DNA from: Holacanthus passer
Lineage: Eukaryota; Chordata; Actinopteri; Pomacanthidae
Direction of reading: 5' to 3'
Length of the DNA: 64,000 bases
Assembly (NCBI GenBank): GCA_025331565.1
Contig: JAFREQ010000012.1
Coordinates: 11,832,501-11,896,500 of the forward strand
In this document: positions 35,212 through 53,002 of the stretch, piece after piece
Layout of the letters: each line of letters begins with the position of its first letter
Position numbering within the stretch: the first letter of the stretch is position 1
Program-made: the position numbers and the translations under genes
The notes under the pieces: generated by a model
Database searches by the model: none
The model's input: only the letters and a program-made list of their open reading frames with translations
What the model was told of the DNA's origin: nothing

Positions 35212-37538
35212 ATGCAGTCCCAGGGCAGCACTTCCTCTCAGCCCTCCTTCGATTCCCTGAGCTCCAGCGACAGCCTCTTGTTCAGTGACTCGGAGCAGGC
35301 GGAGGACGACACAGATGTCTTCCTGACAGACAGCTCTTCCTCTGTCATCATCAGTGGCGTGGGCGGGGCTGCGGCCAACGGAGACAGAGGATCGGAGAGT
35401 CCCGGGTCCCAGTGGACATGCGACGGCTTCACCGATAAAGAGGAAGAGGAGGAGTCGTACAGGTTGGAGAGTGGCGGCAAGGCGGCTCACATCAGCTTGG
35501 ACGAGACGGATCCTACAAGCCAGATCCCAAAATCTCAGGGGGACCTGCTGTTTGCTCAAAAGGTAAAGGACTGGTGGAGGGCTCAGAAAGAGAGTGATGA
35601 TAAGAGGGATGACAGAGCAGTGTGTGTGCAGAGGAAAGCCCAGCAGACTGATTCAGACAGCAAGGCCTAACCCAAACTCAGTAGTAATTTATCTTCTCTC
35701 CCTCTTCCTCTGCCAGTGTGCTGAGCTACAGGGTTTCGTCAGGCCCCTTCTGGAGCTGCTGAATGGACTGAAGAGGGGCCGATTCGACCGTGGTAAGCAT
35801 CCTCACATCACTGCCGTGCAGACTGGCAGCTAAAGTTGTTGATGCTGGACACAGGTTTATATGGTCTGAGTGGCCTCAGTCCATTGCAATAGAATGTTCC
35901 TTTGTGCAGCAGTCTGTATTGATGCAGCCTATTGATGTAGTCCAAAGTGCAGTGTGTGTGAAGCGACAGTCTTATGGCTGACTCATCAGCTCACGAGAGT
36001 TTACCGATATCACAAAGTGAAAGTGGTGGGTGCACATGTGTGCGTCAAAGAGAAAGAGAGACTGACTACATGTGCATGCATTTTCCATGACTGTGGAGTC
36101 ACGGAGTGCAAATGCTGACTGGATTATTATGTTTTTGATTGACAGGTTTGAGTAGTTTCCAGCAGAGCGTTGCCATGGATCGAATCCAGAGGATCGTGGG
36201 GGTTTTACAGAGACCCAACAGCGGGTATGATGCCATCCACATTGTCCCACCATACACCCCTCAGTGTTTCTAACTATCTGTTACTCATTCTAATCCTCTG
36301 CAACACCAGACACCACGTCTTAGTTGGATTTTAGCATGTAAATGATTATTAAATTGGGAGTTATACCAAGAAAGGGCCAGAGAGCTAGTCTTCCGTTTCA
36401 AGTCTCATCTCCTGTTCCATGTTTTATTGAACAGTCCTTGGGGTAGGTAGAGTTACAGCATTCACTGGCAGTGCAGAGAAACTCCAAACTTAGGAAGAAA
36501 ATTTATCTACATCTATACACAGGACCATAAACGTCCAGATGTTTTCCTGTGCAGTAACACAATAACATTGCCATCTGTTCCTCACTTTACATTTTTTCAA
36601 TTTTTTTATAGGGAGAAGTACCTGAATACTCTGCTCCAGGTGGAGATGATGCTGAAGCTTTGGTTTCCTCACATTCCTGCTCAACCTGTTTCAGCAGCGT
36701 CCAGGGTCCCAGCTTCCCCCGCTCGCTCCCTCCAAGACACTTCCAGCTCCACCCCGCCACACAAGCACAGGGATCAGTTACATATTCCCGTCAAGGTGAG
36801 AACACATGCATTCCTGTGTGTGCAACAGCCTACTTGGGCACGCACAAACAACCCCCACTTCCTAATAACACTACTGTAAATTGAGTTCTATATATTCATT
36901 TGTAAATTATTGTCCCGCTCATTTTCCAGAAGCGCAGACTCAGCTGGACAGGTACAGACTCCCCCACACCTTCCCCTGTGCTTCTCAAGTGCCCTCGCAT
37001 CAGTGCAGAAGAGAAGAGGGTAAAGCAAGACCGCAATGAAAGGGACGGCCCTCCTCCTCCATCACTGGCATCTGATGCCAACCAAAATTCACCAGATGTG
37101 GCCAGTAACAGCCAGCTAAATGAGGACACAAAGGGAAAGGACAGTGACAGCGAGGAACAAAGCAAACTATCAAAATACAAAGCAGGTCAAAGCTCTGAGC
37201 CGAGCCTGACGTGGGTTCACGTTGCCCCCATCTTGTCCCCACGAAAGGCCTGTCCGTCACATGAAGGCACCACGGTGGCAGGTAACAATGAAAGCCAGCC
37301 CGTCACTGGTGTCCTCCCACCCAGCAGGCGGGGCAGTCCAGCTACTCAAGACAGCTCCATCTCTTCCACCACACCCTACAAGCACCCCAAAAATCTGAAG
37401 AAGCCAATTCGGTGCCAAAGCCAGCCTGTTGCTGGACAACAGAGTGAGAGTGAGACCATCGAAACCTGTCAGGAGCAAAATCAGTCTCCTCATGTCATGC
37501 CTTTGCCAAGGGTGTGCCCCACCCCCTTAGAGACCTGA
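35212..37538 (+). CDS. ciart: Circadian-associated repressor of transcription (CHRONO)
   Basis: Nuclear repressor of CLOCK:BMAL1 in the circadian negative loop. Coding exons 35212-35562, 35717-35792, 36146-36224, 36612-36795, 36930-37538; phases agree, 432 residues (human 385). The N-terminus is Ser/Asp/Glu-rich. The diagnostic core starts at GDLLFAQK (about 110-117) and continues across exons: ELQGF, ELLNGLKRGRFDRG, LSSFQQSVAMDRIQRIVGVL, then TLLQVEMMLKLWFPHI (about 175-190). This helical block is nearly identical to mammalian CIART. The C-terminal half is low-complexity with one conserved TWVHVAPI motif. Start choice: the ATG lies 1 nt after the CA that follows the acceptor, and no upstream in-frame ATG exists in the exon. 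The promoter E-box and 3'UTR AU-rich elements suit a rhythmic, short-lived mRNA. Confidence 0.93.
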
Positions 37539-38601
37539 TGCATTGAACAAAGAACATGCCGGCAGCCTTTCTTCATTACACCACCGGGCTGCTGTGAGGG
37601 AAAGAAGGGAAGAGGCTAAAGGCCTGTGATCATAGATGCATTAAAGAGAGGAGGAAGGGGAGGAAAGAACTGTAGGTGATAGGTGTTGAAGACAAATGAT
37701 GGAATATAACAAAGCCCCCTCACCAAAACCACAGACAAAAAACAGTTATTTCAAACAAGAGAACAGAATGAATTAAATCTAAAAGAGCTGATAATCACAA
37801 TTACATAATTATCTAAACTTTTGCACAATAGCAGTCGTGGTTTAGGGGAATAGGAAAGAACTCACAAGCTGTTTACAGCTTACTGAGTAAAGATCAATAG
37901 GAGAGACTTTGAAGAATTTTGAGGAACAAATTATAGTTTCTCCTCAGCATGAAAGCAATCAATATATTCAGAGTTGACATGTTTTGGCAGACATCTAACT
38001 TGAGGGACACACTCCATCTGAAATTAGAAAAGCTGATGTCAATACTGAGAGTGAAAGCTTCCAGGGTTTATTGTGATGCGGTAATTCTAGTTAGGATCCA
38101 ATCCAGGATGAGTAACACAGGGTGAGCTGAATTTGATTCTAGTCTCGTGGCAGGAGACACGTTTGACCTTACGTTCGCTTTTAGATAGACACGAGGAAAC
38201 TGGCTTGAAGAGGAAGTGACACTGAAGTCATTTAAAAATCTTGTAGCTAATGGTGTGAGAAATACAGTGTACAGAACGCAGCATTATACTGTATGTGTGG
38301 TGTGTCAGAGTCATTGGAGACTGTGGAAAAAATGATGTCATCAACTCACGAATGTAATCCAAGAAGCGTTTGGGCAGATCTGCAGCAAGGCATGGAGAAG
38401 AGTGACATCGCAGCGGTCAGAGGTCACGCAACTTTTCCTGTCACGCTGTGCATCAGATGTTTCTGCCGGGTCCGCGACTGCAAACCAAGAGGGTCGTGAA
38501 AATCCAGGGAAGACCAGCTGGAGGAAAAAACAAGGACCACTCAAAGACCTATGACTCTCGAGTCCCACAGTTAATTTATTCATGTGTAGATCGGACACTG
38601 C

Positions 38602-38629
38602 ATTTATTTATTGTTTGTATTTATTTATT
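38602..38629 (+). promoter_or_regulatory. ciart: Paired AU-rich elements in the ciart 3'UTR
   Basis: Two identical ATTTATTTATT elements separated by 6 nt. Each contains the UUAUUUAUU nonamer bound by TTP/ZFP36-type decay factors. This predicts regulated mRNA turnover. Confidence 0.5.
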
Positions 38630-40066
38630 GGGCAGCTGAATAGCGCCTGCTGTGCACTTGCATAGTTTGGCCCACAATTTGTCTGAGGCGATTGGGAAGA
38701 TGCTGTTGACTGTTTGTGGTTTTTATTGCTATCATGAGGGGTGAAAAAAAACGAATGAAGTGAAATCTTATGATTGGACTATTGGACTACTGTGCCTTTT
38801 ACCAAATAGGATGTGTTGAGAAAAGCATTTGGTGCTTTCAGTGCATTCATACTGCATTTTGATTGTTTGCTTTTATTCCACAAAACCAGTACAGATCCAA
38901 TCATGAAAGCCTACATGTAGTCATTTTCGTCTTGCTTCAAATGTTACACACAGCGTCAAAAGCAACAGCATCATCAACTGTCTATCTATCTACTGCTTAG
39001 AAAAACCGGTGTCAAGTTCTACTATTCTAACTCCAACAGTTTATCTGCCTACATTTCCAACTTATACACACACACCAACATCAGTGGCTACTACTTGTCA
39101 TGTAGTGTTAAAGTGTAGCGTTCCTTTGGGGCGTTTCTTTTGGTTCTGATCAACAGAGGAACAGACTGAACTGCACTTATAGCTGGTGCTCTTGAAAACT
39201 TGAAAAAAAAACAGAGAAACTATAAATGTAAGGGAGGATATCTTTATTTGCACCACCCTCTACTGCTGCTATTGTTCTAATTCCAGTTCTAATTTAGATG
39301 TCTGATAGGAAGCTCTCTCTTTATTTGGAAATCTTCTCACAATATTCTAAATGTAGGAGGGTGTTTTAGCGATGTGATTGGATTTACCTATATTGCAAAA
39401 GTATTGTAAATAGACTAAAATATTTTTAAATTGCTATGAGTGGTTCATACTCTATTTACATAAATGGAGAAGGGGGATATCCACGTACTAGACTCCTCCA
39501 AAAGGCACCACGTGTGAACACAGAGCCACTGGCAGCCTCCATGTTCCTGCCTGTGTTTGTGGAGTAAGGAGTGTGCAACCCCTCAGTCAAAGACCCAGAG
39601 TCAGGCAGTCTTACTGCATCCCGTCTACAAACATGATGCTGCGATGTGCCAGACAATGATCGGAGGCTGGGGGGGGGTCCTCCACCCGGACTCCTGTTTT
39701 TATACGGTTGTGGTATGACAGAGAAACCAATTGCACTTATTTTTCATTGTTTATGTCCTTTTTTCATGTATGTTTTCTACTGCAGCGACCACTGCTGATT
39801 GGTCAGAAATAATATGTCTCATTTATTTTAGCTGCCTTTCTCTTCCTAAACTGTAAAAGCTGACTGTAGTCCCCCCCATCCACCCCCTGTCTCCCCTCCC
39901 CCACTCTGCTGCATTCGTCTGCCCTTGCCTTCTCTCCTTCATCTCCCTCAATCCCGTTAGTATCTTTTCTTTCTAAACTAAACTCTGTCTCTCTCTCACT
40001 CCATCTTTACATGATATCTCTCTTCTGGCTACTTTTTCAATAACGATGAAAAGGAAAAAATCTTTT

Positions 40067-40072
40067 AATAAA
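40067..40072 (+). terminator. ciart: ciart poly(A) signal
   Basis: Canonical AATAAA followed about 25 nt later by a GT-rich downstream element. Confidence 0.55.
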
Positions 40073-43000
40073 TGACACATTTTTGAAAACTTAACTGTGT
40101 GTGCCTGTATGTCTATTTACTGTTCAGAGTAATTATTTATGTTCGCTCATTTACATATTTTAGTTTTGATATAATATGCGACAATGTGAGTAAGACTCGT
40201 GTTTTGGTAAGCAGCTCTCACTAAACAGATGTGTGACTCAATGGGGTGCAGATTTACAGACTGTACATTTTGAAGTGTGTGTGCGTGTGTGTGGGGGTGG
40301 GAGGGGTTGATGAAGGGAAGGAGAGGGTTGCGAGAAGGAGGGGCGGCTGGGTGTGAGACTACAGCCACGGTAATCTGACTGGCAGTAGTGGGGGGTCTGG
40401 CTGATCCTCCAACCAGCTGCTTCCACAGGGAGCAAACACTACTGTAGCTTGTATGTGTGTTCATGTGGGTTGGTTGTTTATTTTGTGAAATCGCAATGAG
40501 TAAATACCTCCTGTAGGTAGAGGAGAAGAGCCTCCCATGGTTGTGTCTGTACTCCTGGTACTGTAGCAGGGCAGTCAAACGTGCTGATCCAGGCATGGTG
40601 GTTTCAGCCCATCTAAAAAAATCAAAAGGGTCAGAGTCAAAGGTTAACCTCAATGATGTAATCACCTACCAAAGCATCCAGTGCTCCTGTATTTTCTATA
40701 CATAACATTTCTTTCTTTGTCTGCAACATGTTCAACACAAAACCCCAAATTGCTGATAACTCAAACACACACTGGGTGCCAGATATGTGTAATATTATGT
40801 AACACACATTAATGTGATTTTTACATTACAATATGCTGTAATATATGTGTCAGTAGTCAAAATCAGCAAAGCTGTAGACATGAAGCTGTGTACTGTTAAT
40901 GATAAAAAATATTTCATAGCTGCAACTTTAATCAAATATTAAATCTAATTTAACTTAAATTCCTGAATTGAAAATGCTGAAACATTCACCATTTTCTCTC
41001 CAGTCCAGCATTGCATCCATGGATACTGCATGCACATGGGCATGAGAGTGGCAAATTTTAGGAGGGTGTGGTTTGATTTCTCCCTGCTCAGACGGGATGA
41101 AATCACCCATACTACATGTACACACACACACATACACACACACAATCATACCCCGAGTCATAAACACAGATGCACACGCGTGTGCCACTCCCCGTCGTAC
41201 GCTCTGACACACTGACTGGCTGATTTTGTGATGGGCCTGTCTCTGACACACTGACTGTGCTACGTTACAACAACACGGACCACCCTCCCTCCCTCCTCCC
41301 CTCTGCCTCCCTCCCTCTCGGCCCCCCTTGTATCCATGCAGTTTTTAGCAGAGAAGCCCTTGCCCTCCATCCTCCCCCCTCCGCCATAACTCCCCCCTCT
41401 TCCTCCTCTGGAGGATGGAAATGAGGGGCAAGAGGAAAAGGACGAGAAGAGGATGTGTGGAGGGCACAGGGAGGAGACCTGACCTCGCTCAGTTTTGGGG
41501 AATGTAGAGGACATTTATAGTTTTTCACACTTGTTTTCAATAATGATTTTTTTTTTCATTTGCTCCACCCATTTGTTTTGTGTTCCTGTGTTTTTCACTC
41601 TACCTTCTACAATTCTGTTTTGAAAAAAGTTTTCACCCCCCAAATCATTATAGTCAGCTCAACATGATGTATTTGTAATAGTGTGTATTACACCACATGG
41701 TCAGCAGAAGGCTGAGAAAATTCTTGTTATTGCATCATAAATGTGCTCAGTTGTTTTCACTTCTCTATCCAACAAGCGTGTGTTGGATTAATTGAGCATG
41801 TGTGTCTGTGCATCAATAGGATCGCACATACTGAACTTAATGCCCCCCTTAACTCTTGTTTTGTAGGTTTTAATTGTGGTTCCACATCCCCTTATTGGTT
41901 TTAGCAAGTTAATGATTTAAGGGTGTCTGTCCAATTCTGCCGGCTGCATGTGCTGAAGGGAATGACACAATGAGGTGCTTATTCACTTATTCTAAACTCC
42001 CCTCCCCCACATTTCACTCACTGCACTCCAGCAAAACTCACGTGAGGTGAAGCCACACTGTGACTTTACAACTACACACACACACACTCATGAGCTCACA
42101 CAAACGCAAAGACGTGATGGGAGCACACACGCACACACTTGCTCTTACTCACCCCAAGTCCTCGGGGGGTTTTAGTGCCGACCAGTCCCAAAACAGCCTC
42201 GATGCTCATTAAAATTGCACAGTGGCCAGCCCTGTGATGGAAATCTGAGCTACTTCGAAGTCATATCTGCCGTGGTGGTGCTCACAATGACGGGCCTTAG
42301 TGTGTGGGGTTGGAGACGTTGCTCTTCCCACCATCTGTGGTCCCCATCACTGTGACTCCAACAGGGCACACGGTAAACAGACAGACATACAAGGACCATA
42401 TTTTCAAGGACACACGTGTATCTCGTGACATTGTGTGTGATATTTGGGGCACGGTCGAGCTACAGGCAAATAACATCCTCATCAGTTTCTTTGGCCTGGA
42501 TGTGTTCTCGGGAGCCTGCTCATGATGACGCCATCTTACACGACTGCTCAATTATTCAAGTGCAGTGAGTGAAAGGGAAACACCATGTAGAGTATACGGA
42601 GGACAGGAAAGAGAAAGGTGTGTACAGGAGGCAAACAGAGGGGGGTTATGGATGAGAAAAAGAGAGATAGAAGCTCACAGTGGACGACTGGGGATTTAGT
42701 ACACGCACGTGCACTGTGATACTGATACACACTGAGGTCCTAGCAGCCCATGTGTGAAGTAAAGACAGTGGAGTCCCCTGAGATTCTATATTCCAAGATG
42801 ATTTACAGCCCCTGTCAGATACAATGAAATAAAACTGGGTCAGCATGATGAAATATATCATAAGCACACACTTGATGAATCAAACAGCCATGCGCAGGAA
42901 CATAGGGAATATCTTAAACAGTCATTAATTATGCACTTATGTAATATTTATAGCATAGCAATAATGCACATTAATAAACTCAGCTGACATCATGTTGCCA

Positions 43001-43464
43001 TTTAGTATGTCAAGCATATAGGAGGAAATTGTTCAGCAAATGAAACGCTTGTGAGAGACTCAACAATTAGTGCTTTGCCAATATTGAACGAGGGTTAACT
43101 GCAGACTAAATGCCTCGCATTCCAGTAATATAATAGATTAATTCATACAGCTCTCACCACACGCCCCCATGATGCTGTTTTAGCTGCACAGACAAGTGGA
43201 AGTCACTGCTTGCCAGTGTAAGAGCATGAGTGTGTGTGTGTGTGCATGTGATCCTGTTTTGTTTTTCTGTGTGTCCTTGTATAGAAATATCTGTGGTATT
43301 GTCATATTATGTGCTGAGGTGTCATTACATAATAGAGTTGGCTGGAAAGAGAGGGGGGGGGCAGACAGCACATGTGAGGTGCCAACGAGGAATTCAGGTT
43401 GCTCACAGGTGGTGGTGGTAGTGGAGGTAGCCGGGTAAATGTGAGTGAGTGCTTTGTTTACTAG

Positions 43465-44340
43465 TCTGCTAATCGTTTGATTACAACCAGATTAAGGCAT
43501 TACTCTTGAAAATGTATATTTATCCAGGCAACAAGACCAACTGCCAACAAGAGTACCAAACATTTATGGTTCCAGCTTTTTAAATGTGGGGATTTGCTAG
43601 ATGTCCCCGTTAATAATAATAATAATAATCTATACTTTATTGATTGCATTTCACCCATCCTATTTATAGTTAACCTTAACTATACATACTGGGAGCAGTG
43701 GGCTGCCACGGTGCAGTGCCTGGGGAACAGTAAGGGGTTGAGGGCCTTGCTCAAGGGCCCACAGTGGTGGTGACTGGGACAAGCAGTCACTCTCACTTTC
43801 CCACCTCAGCCTCTTACCAGTCCGGGGATTCAAGCCGAGATATATTACATATCTTTGTTAATTGCATATTTTTGGGATTTTGGACTGCTGACAAAACATA
43901 AAAATCGATTTAAAGATGTCAACAAATTTTCTTGTCTTGATTAATCGTGTGGCCTGCAGAATGTCATGGGCCAAGGATGCCCACTACAAGTTCTCAGAAC
44001 ACATGTCTTAAAATGTCCAAAAAATAAAATAGATAAATAAAATCTTTAAAATAAAATAAGTCAAATGTCTTGTTTTGTTCAACCAGCTGTCCAAAATGAT
44101 ATCCTGTTTATTATCATAGAAGACAAAAAAGTTGGAACCACTGATTTTTTCCCCACTAAAATTACATTTAATTGATTATTAAAACAGTTATCAAGTAATT
44201 TTCTGTTGAACTACTAAACAACTGTTCACCCTTCAGCTCTAGACATTACCATGGGCCCTTCACAATTTTCTTTACATTTTGTACACTGGAATTTTTTTTT
44301 TATCATTATAATTAATCATTGACCAAAACTGTTAGTTGCA
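43465..44340. repeat. Family B repeats with an inserted SINE/LINE-tail-like element
   Basis: A family B copy starts near 43465 and reads as far as TGTGGGGATTTGCTAGATGT (to about 43605). It is interrupted by (TAA)n at 43611-43630 and an unrelated 200-bp unit containing GGGAGCAGTGGGCTGCCACG, AGGGCCTTGCTCAAGGGCCC and GGGGATTCAAGCC (to about 43840). Family B then resumes (TTTTTGGGATTTTGGACTGC) to about 43950. A second, inverted family B end lies at 44160-44245. The inserted unit is a widespread teleost repeat; its class (SINE or LINE 3' end) is not certain. Confidence 0.6.
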
Positions 44341-45465
44341 GCCCAAGTCACGTTTCCTTTGGTGTTTTGATTCTGCACATACACCAGAAAGATCACAGAG
44401 TGAAGTGGATCCATAGCTGTGTTTCTATACACAAGGAGGCTTGTGGTGGGGAAAATGCTCAGATTTCATCATTGAAAAAAACAAGCATACAATGAAAGTT
44501 CCTCTAATGTGCTCTTTTATTCTGCGGTACAAATGAGAGGTTTCCTTTAAGATTCCAGATATCCTTCCAGATACGTAATTGGGGTACTTCAAACGATGTA
44601 CAAGCTTAATCCGGTTATACACATAAGTGGGCTGCAGTGTGCATGTAAACATGGATGTAAACATTGAGTAAGTGGGTGAGTGAGTGAAAGCCAGACGGTA
44701 AATTGTGGTGGATGTGTCCTTGATGAATCAGCACGTGAAGAGGTTGATGATGGGGCTGCGATGTTCAGTAGGAGTAATTGAATGCATCTGTAATGAAGGG
44801 CTGAGATCTTGATGATAGTTATAACTGTGCAAAAAGAACATGTCTGGCAAACTATAATATGCTGTGTATATGCAGTTATCCTAACACTGGATGGGTACAG
44901 ATAACATTAACACTGAGTGAAAACGTGGACGTGGATTGTTGTCGAGGGGGATCTGGCAGACTGGTGTAGCCTCAGGCTCACTACTGCATTCATGCTCACA
45001 CTACTATATCTGCACTTGGTTGACCCACATCATGCAAAGGGAGAAAAAATGAGGGGGTGGGCCTACAGAGGAAGGAAACAGAAATCACCTGATACCCCCA
45101 TGTTTTTAACGGAGGACTGGTTTCATGACTAATCTGTAGTTAGTTGGGCAATAGTTATGCAATGTTTCACTCAAGCATGCATGGAGATCTATTTAGTCTC
45201 CTTATTCTGCCGCTTTCATGTGCTGCAGCACTCAAATATCACTCCATTGAGATTCCATTGTGAGACCAACTTCGCCAAGTAATTCAATTGAAATGCATAA
45301 ATGATATTTCAAATATACACTAGAAGTTAGTTTATCCTCTTGTCTAGAGAATAATTCTTCATTGCCCTTGAACAGTATGTGTGACAAAGTTTTCTCTATT
45401 TTTCAAATTTTGCTCAGGTTTGTACTCCTGTTGTGCTGTTACAGTGCAGCTGCAGTCATCACCTG

Positions 45466-45613
45466 CAGTTGTGGAAAATCACTAAGTACATTTAGTCAAG
45501 TACTGTAATTAAGTACTATTTTGAAGTCCTTAAACTTTAATTAAGAAGGTATTTTCATTTTTAAACTTAGAGGGAGGAGCGCGTGTAAGATCTTAATGCA
45601 TCTTCCACCACTG
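45466..45613 (+). mobile_element. 148-bp deletion derivative of family A repeat (hAT-like)
   Basis: Begins CAGTTGTGGAAAATCACTAAG and ends CATCTTCCACCACTG, so both inverted ends of family A are present (CAG-TGTGGAA against TTCCACCACTG) around a much shortened interior. No clear 8-bp target duplication was found. It lies about 400 bp upstream of the prpf3 first exon. Confidence 0.5.
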
Positions 45614-45939
45614 GTTACTTGAGGCAAGCAACTGAATGTTTTCTGATTTTATGTATGTCAGTGCATTAAAAATACATTAGTCACAAGAATTAACTTTTTG
45701 GGGTTTAGGATTCTTTTTTAACTCGGGTTAAAAGCTAAATAAATCCTAACCGTTTTACTAAGTTTTGTCATAATGCCACAGTTTAACATCTTCTTTTATA
45801 CTTTATTAATGTATAAAAGCTTGTCGACTAGTCTAAAAATCTGACTTTTAATCACAATGTTCAAATAAACAAGTGATGCTTTGAAGGAACCTGGAAGACA
45901 AACAGGACATTTCTTTCATTTGCCGATAGGTGGAAGCAA

Positions 45940-46165
45940 CGAACATCTGAACTGAAACGAGTGACGGAAATGGTCACGAAGAAGCAGCAGCATCCATTTC
46001 CTCTTCCGGGTCTCGATTAAAAACGTTGTGTGAACGGCGCGACAAAGCTGAAACTTTTGCTGAAAACTTAGCTGTTGGAGTGTTTTACGCTTCTTAAACC
46101 TAATCGTTTCTGTTTGACTTTTACGCCGTAAGCGGTCTGACAGAAGAGAAAGGCAGAACCGAAAG
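45940..46165 (+). promoter_or_regulatory. prpf3: prpf3 promoter and non-coding exon 1 (predicted)
   Basis: CpG-richer than its surroundings. It contains an ETS-type site CTCTTCCGGG (about 46001-46010), typical of TATA-less housekeeping promoters. The region ends at a donor GAAAG|GTTTGT (GT at 46166-46167). The next acceptor is TGTTCTGCAG at 46591-46600, nine bases before the prpf3 ATG. Confidence 0.5.
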
Positions 46166-46609
46166 GTTTGTATGTTTAATGAAGCAGTTATTCGCTGATG
46201 TTGGTAGCTCGCATGTAGCCGTGTGCTAACGTTAACTAGCAGGCAGCCGGAGAGTTTTGGCGGATGTAATTGATTTTAGCTTCTGTGTTGCTCCTGGTTA
46301 GCATAGTTGTCAACCAGTCTAACATACTAGCTTTCAGTTGAGAAGTAACGGGAAGTTTTGGATTGACTTTGGTCTGTATAGATTAATAACTGGTTGTTTG
46401 TGTTTGTGCTCCTGTGTCGTTAAGTGTGTATGAGTGAGCTAACGGGGCGGGAGGGGGGCGTTAATTCATGTAGCCTTGTTTGGGATATGACACAGTCCAA
46501 AATGAAACTAGAGTTTGTTGACTCATGTAGGTGATGGTCAGATTCGTCAGCATAAATGATTTATGATGCTACGTATTGTACATTTTAATATGTTCTGCAG
46601 GATTGGAGG

Positions 46610-52181
<5,572 letters not shown>

Positions 52182-52994
52182 AACCTGCCCGGAGAGCATG
52201 CCGATTCAGTCAACGTCCCCTTCTACAAGCCCCTGGACCTGCAGCCTCACGGCCAGACTTGCTGCTTTCAACTGGGGACAGACAGACTTCATTAAGAGAC
52301 TTGAACATAGAAAAGGAGGAACAATAAACCTGTGTGGATGTTTTTGCGAGAATGTGCAACAGATCAGGGTGTGTGTGTATGTAGGACAATATGTGTGTAT
52401 ATGCCTGCATCGGTTTTCATCTCTTTGTTGATAGGCTATTCTGTCGGATATTGTGTTACCTGTTATTGAATCCAGTCTGACAGACTGCACTGTGTGATAT
52501 AAATCACTCACCCAAGGCTTTATGTGATGATGGGACATGGCATCAGATTACATCATGACTTATCTTTTGTGATGAAATCCCCCCCATGTACATTGATGGA
52601 TAACTCCTGAGTTAATGCTACAACATTGTTATAAGGTATATGGTCATGGCAGAATTTAAAGTTCCCAAATCCATATTATTTTCTTTTGGAGAAACGAGCA
52701 AATCCTTGGCTCACCTGTAGCTTTATTTCTCTGTAACATTAAAGCCTAAAATAAACAACAACATTTAACTTGACCCACTTGTGTCCATTTTCCTTCAGTA
52801 TGAATCAACTCTGCTTATATTTAACTTGCTTTAACATAATATATAAATTATTATCTATGCCGTTATTTTCTCTGTGTGTGCTGTGCATTTGTAAATATAG
52901 TTGCGCTGCTATTATAAAGTAAAACACAGGGGCGTGTTTCTAGTCGTCCTCATTACAGTCGCTCCTTCACCCGCATCAGCAGACAGCAGGAAAG
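52182..52994 (+). other. prpf3 3'UTR and short intergenic spacer before rprd2
   Basis: Candidate prpf3 poly(A) signals are AATAAA at 52323-52328 and 52750-52755. The second leaves only about 240 bp to the rprd2 start codon, in head-to-tail orientation, so prpf3 termination lies next to the rprd2 promoter. Confidence 0.55.
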
Positions 52995-53002
52995 ATGGCG
53001 GC
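52992..53002 (+). promoter_or_regulatory. rprd2: YY1-type element over the rprd2 start codon
   Basis: AAGATGGCGGC is a perfect YY1 consensus, and the ATG in it is the rprd2 start codon. This arrangement is known from TATA-less promoters with very short 5'UTRs. Confidence 0.5.

Larger units (their letters stand above)
37539..40090 (+). other. ciart: ciart 3'UTR
   Basis: About 2.5 kb with no competing gene, ending near AATAAA at 40067-40072, which is followed by a GT-rich GTGTGTGCCTGTATG stretch from about 40096. Two AU-rich ATTTATTTATT elements lie at 38602-38612 and 38619-38629. Earlier poly(A) sites are possible. Confidence 0.55.
40100..45900. other. Intergenic region between ciart and prpf3
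   Basis: No gene supported. Contains a pyrimidine-rich tract (41275-41410), CA/GT tracts (41120-41145, 42074-42090, 43229-43245), a nested repeat block (43465-44340) and a short hAT-like element (45466-45613). MRPS21, which lies between CIART and PRPF3 in human, was not recognised on either strand. Confidence 0.55.

Noticed and set aside
43680..43840. A possible tRNA gene, because of GGGGATTCAAGCC resembling a B box
   Set aside because: No A box at the right distance and no cloverleaf; the motif belongs to a dispersed repeat.
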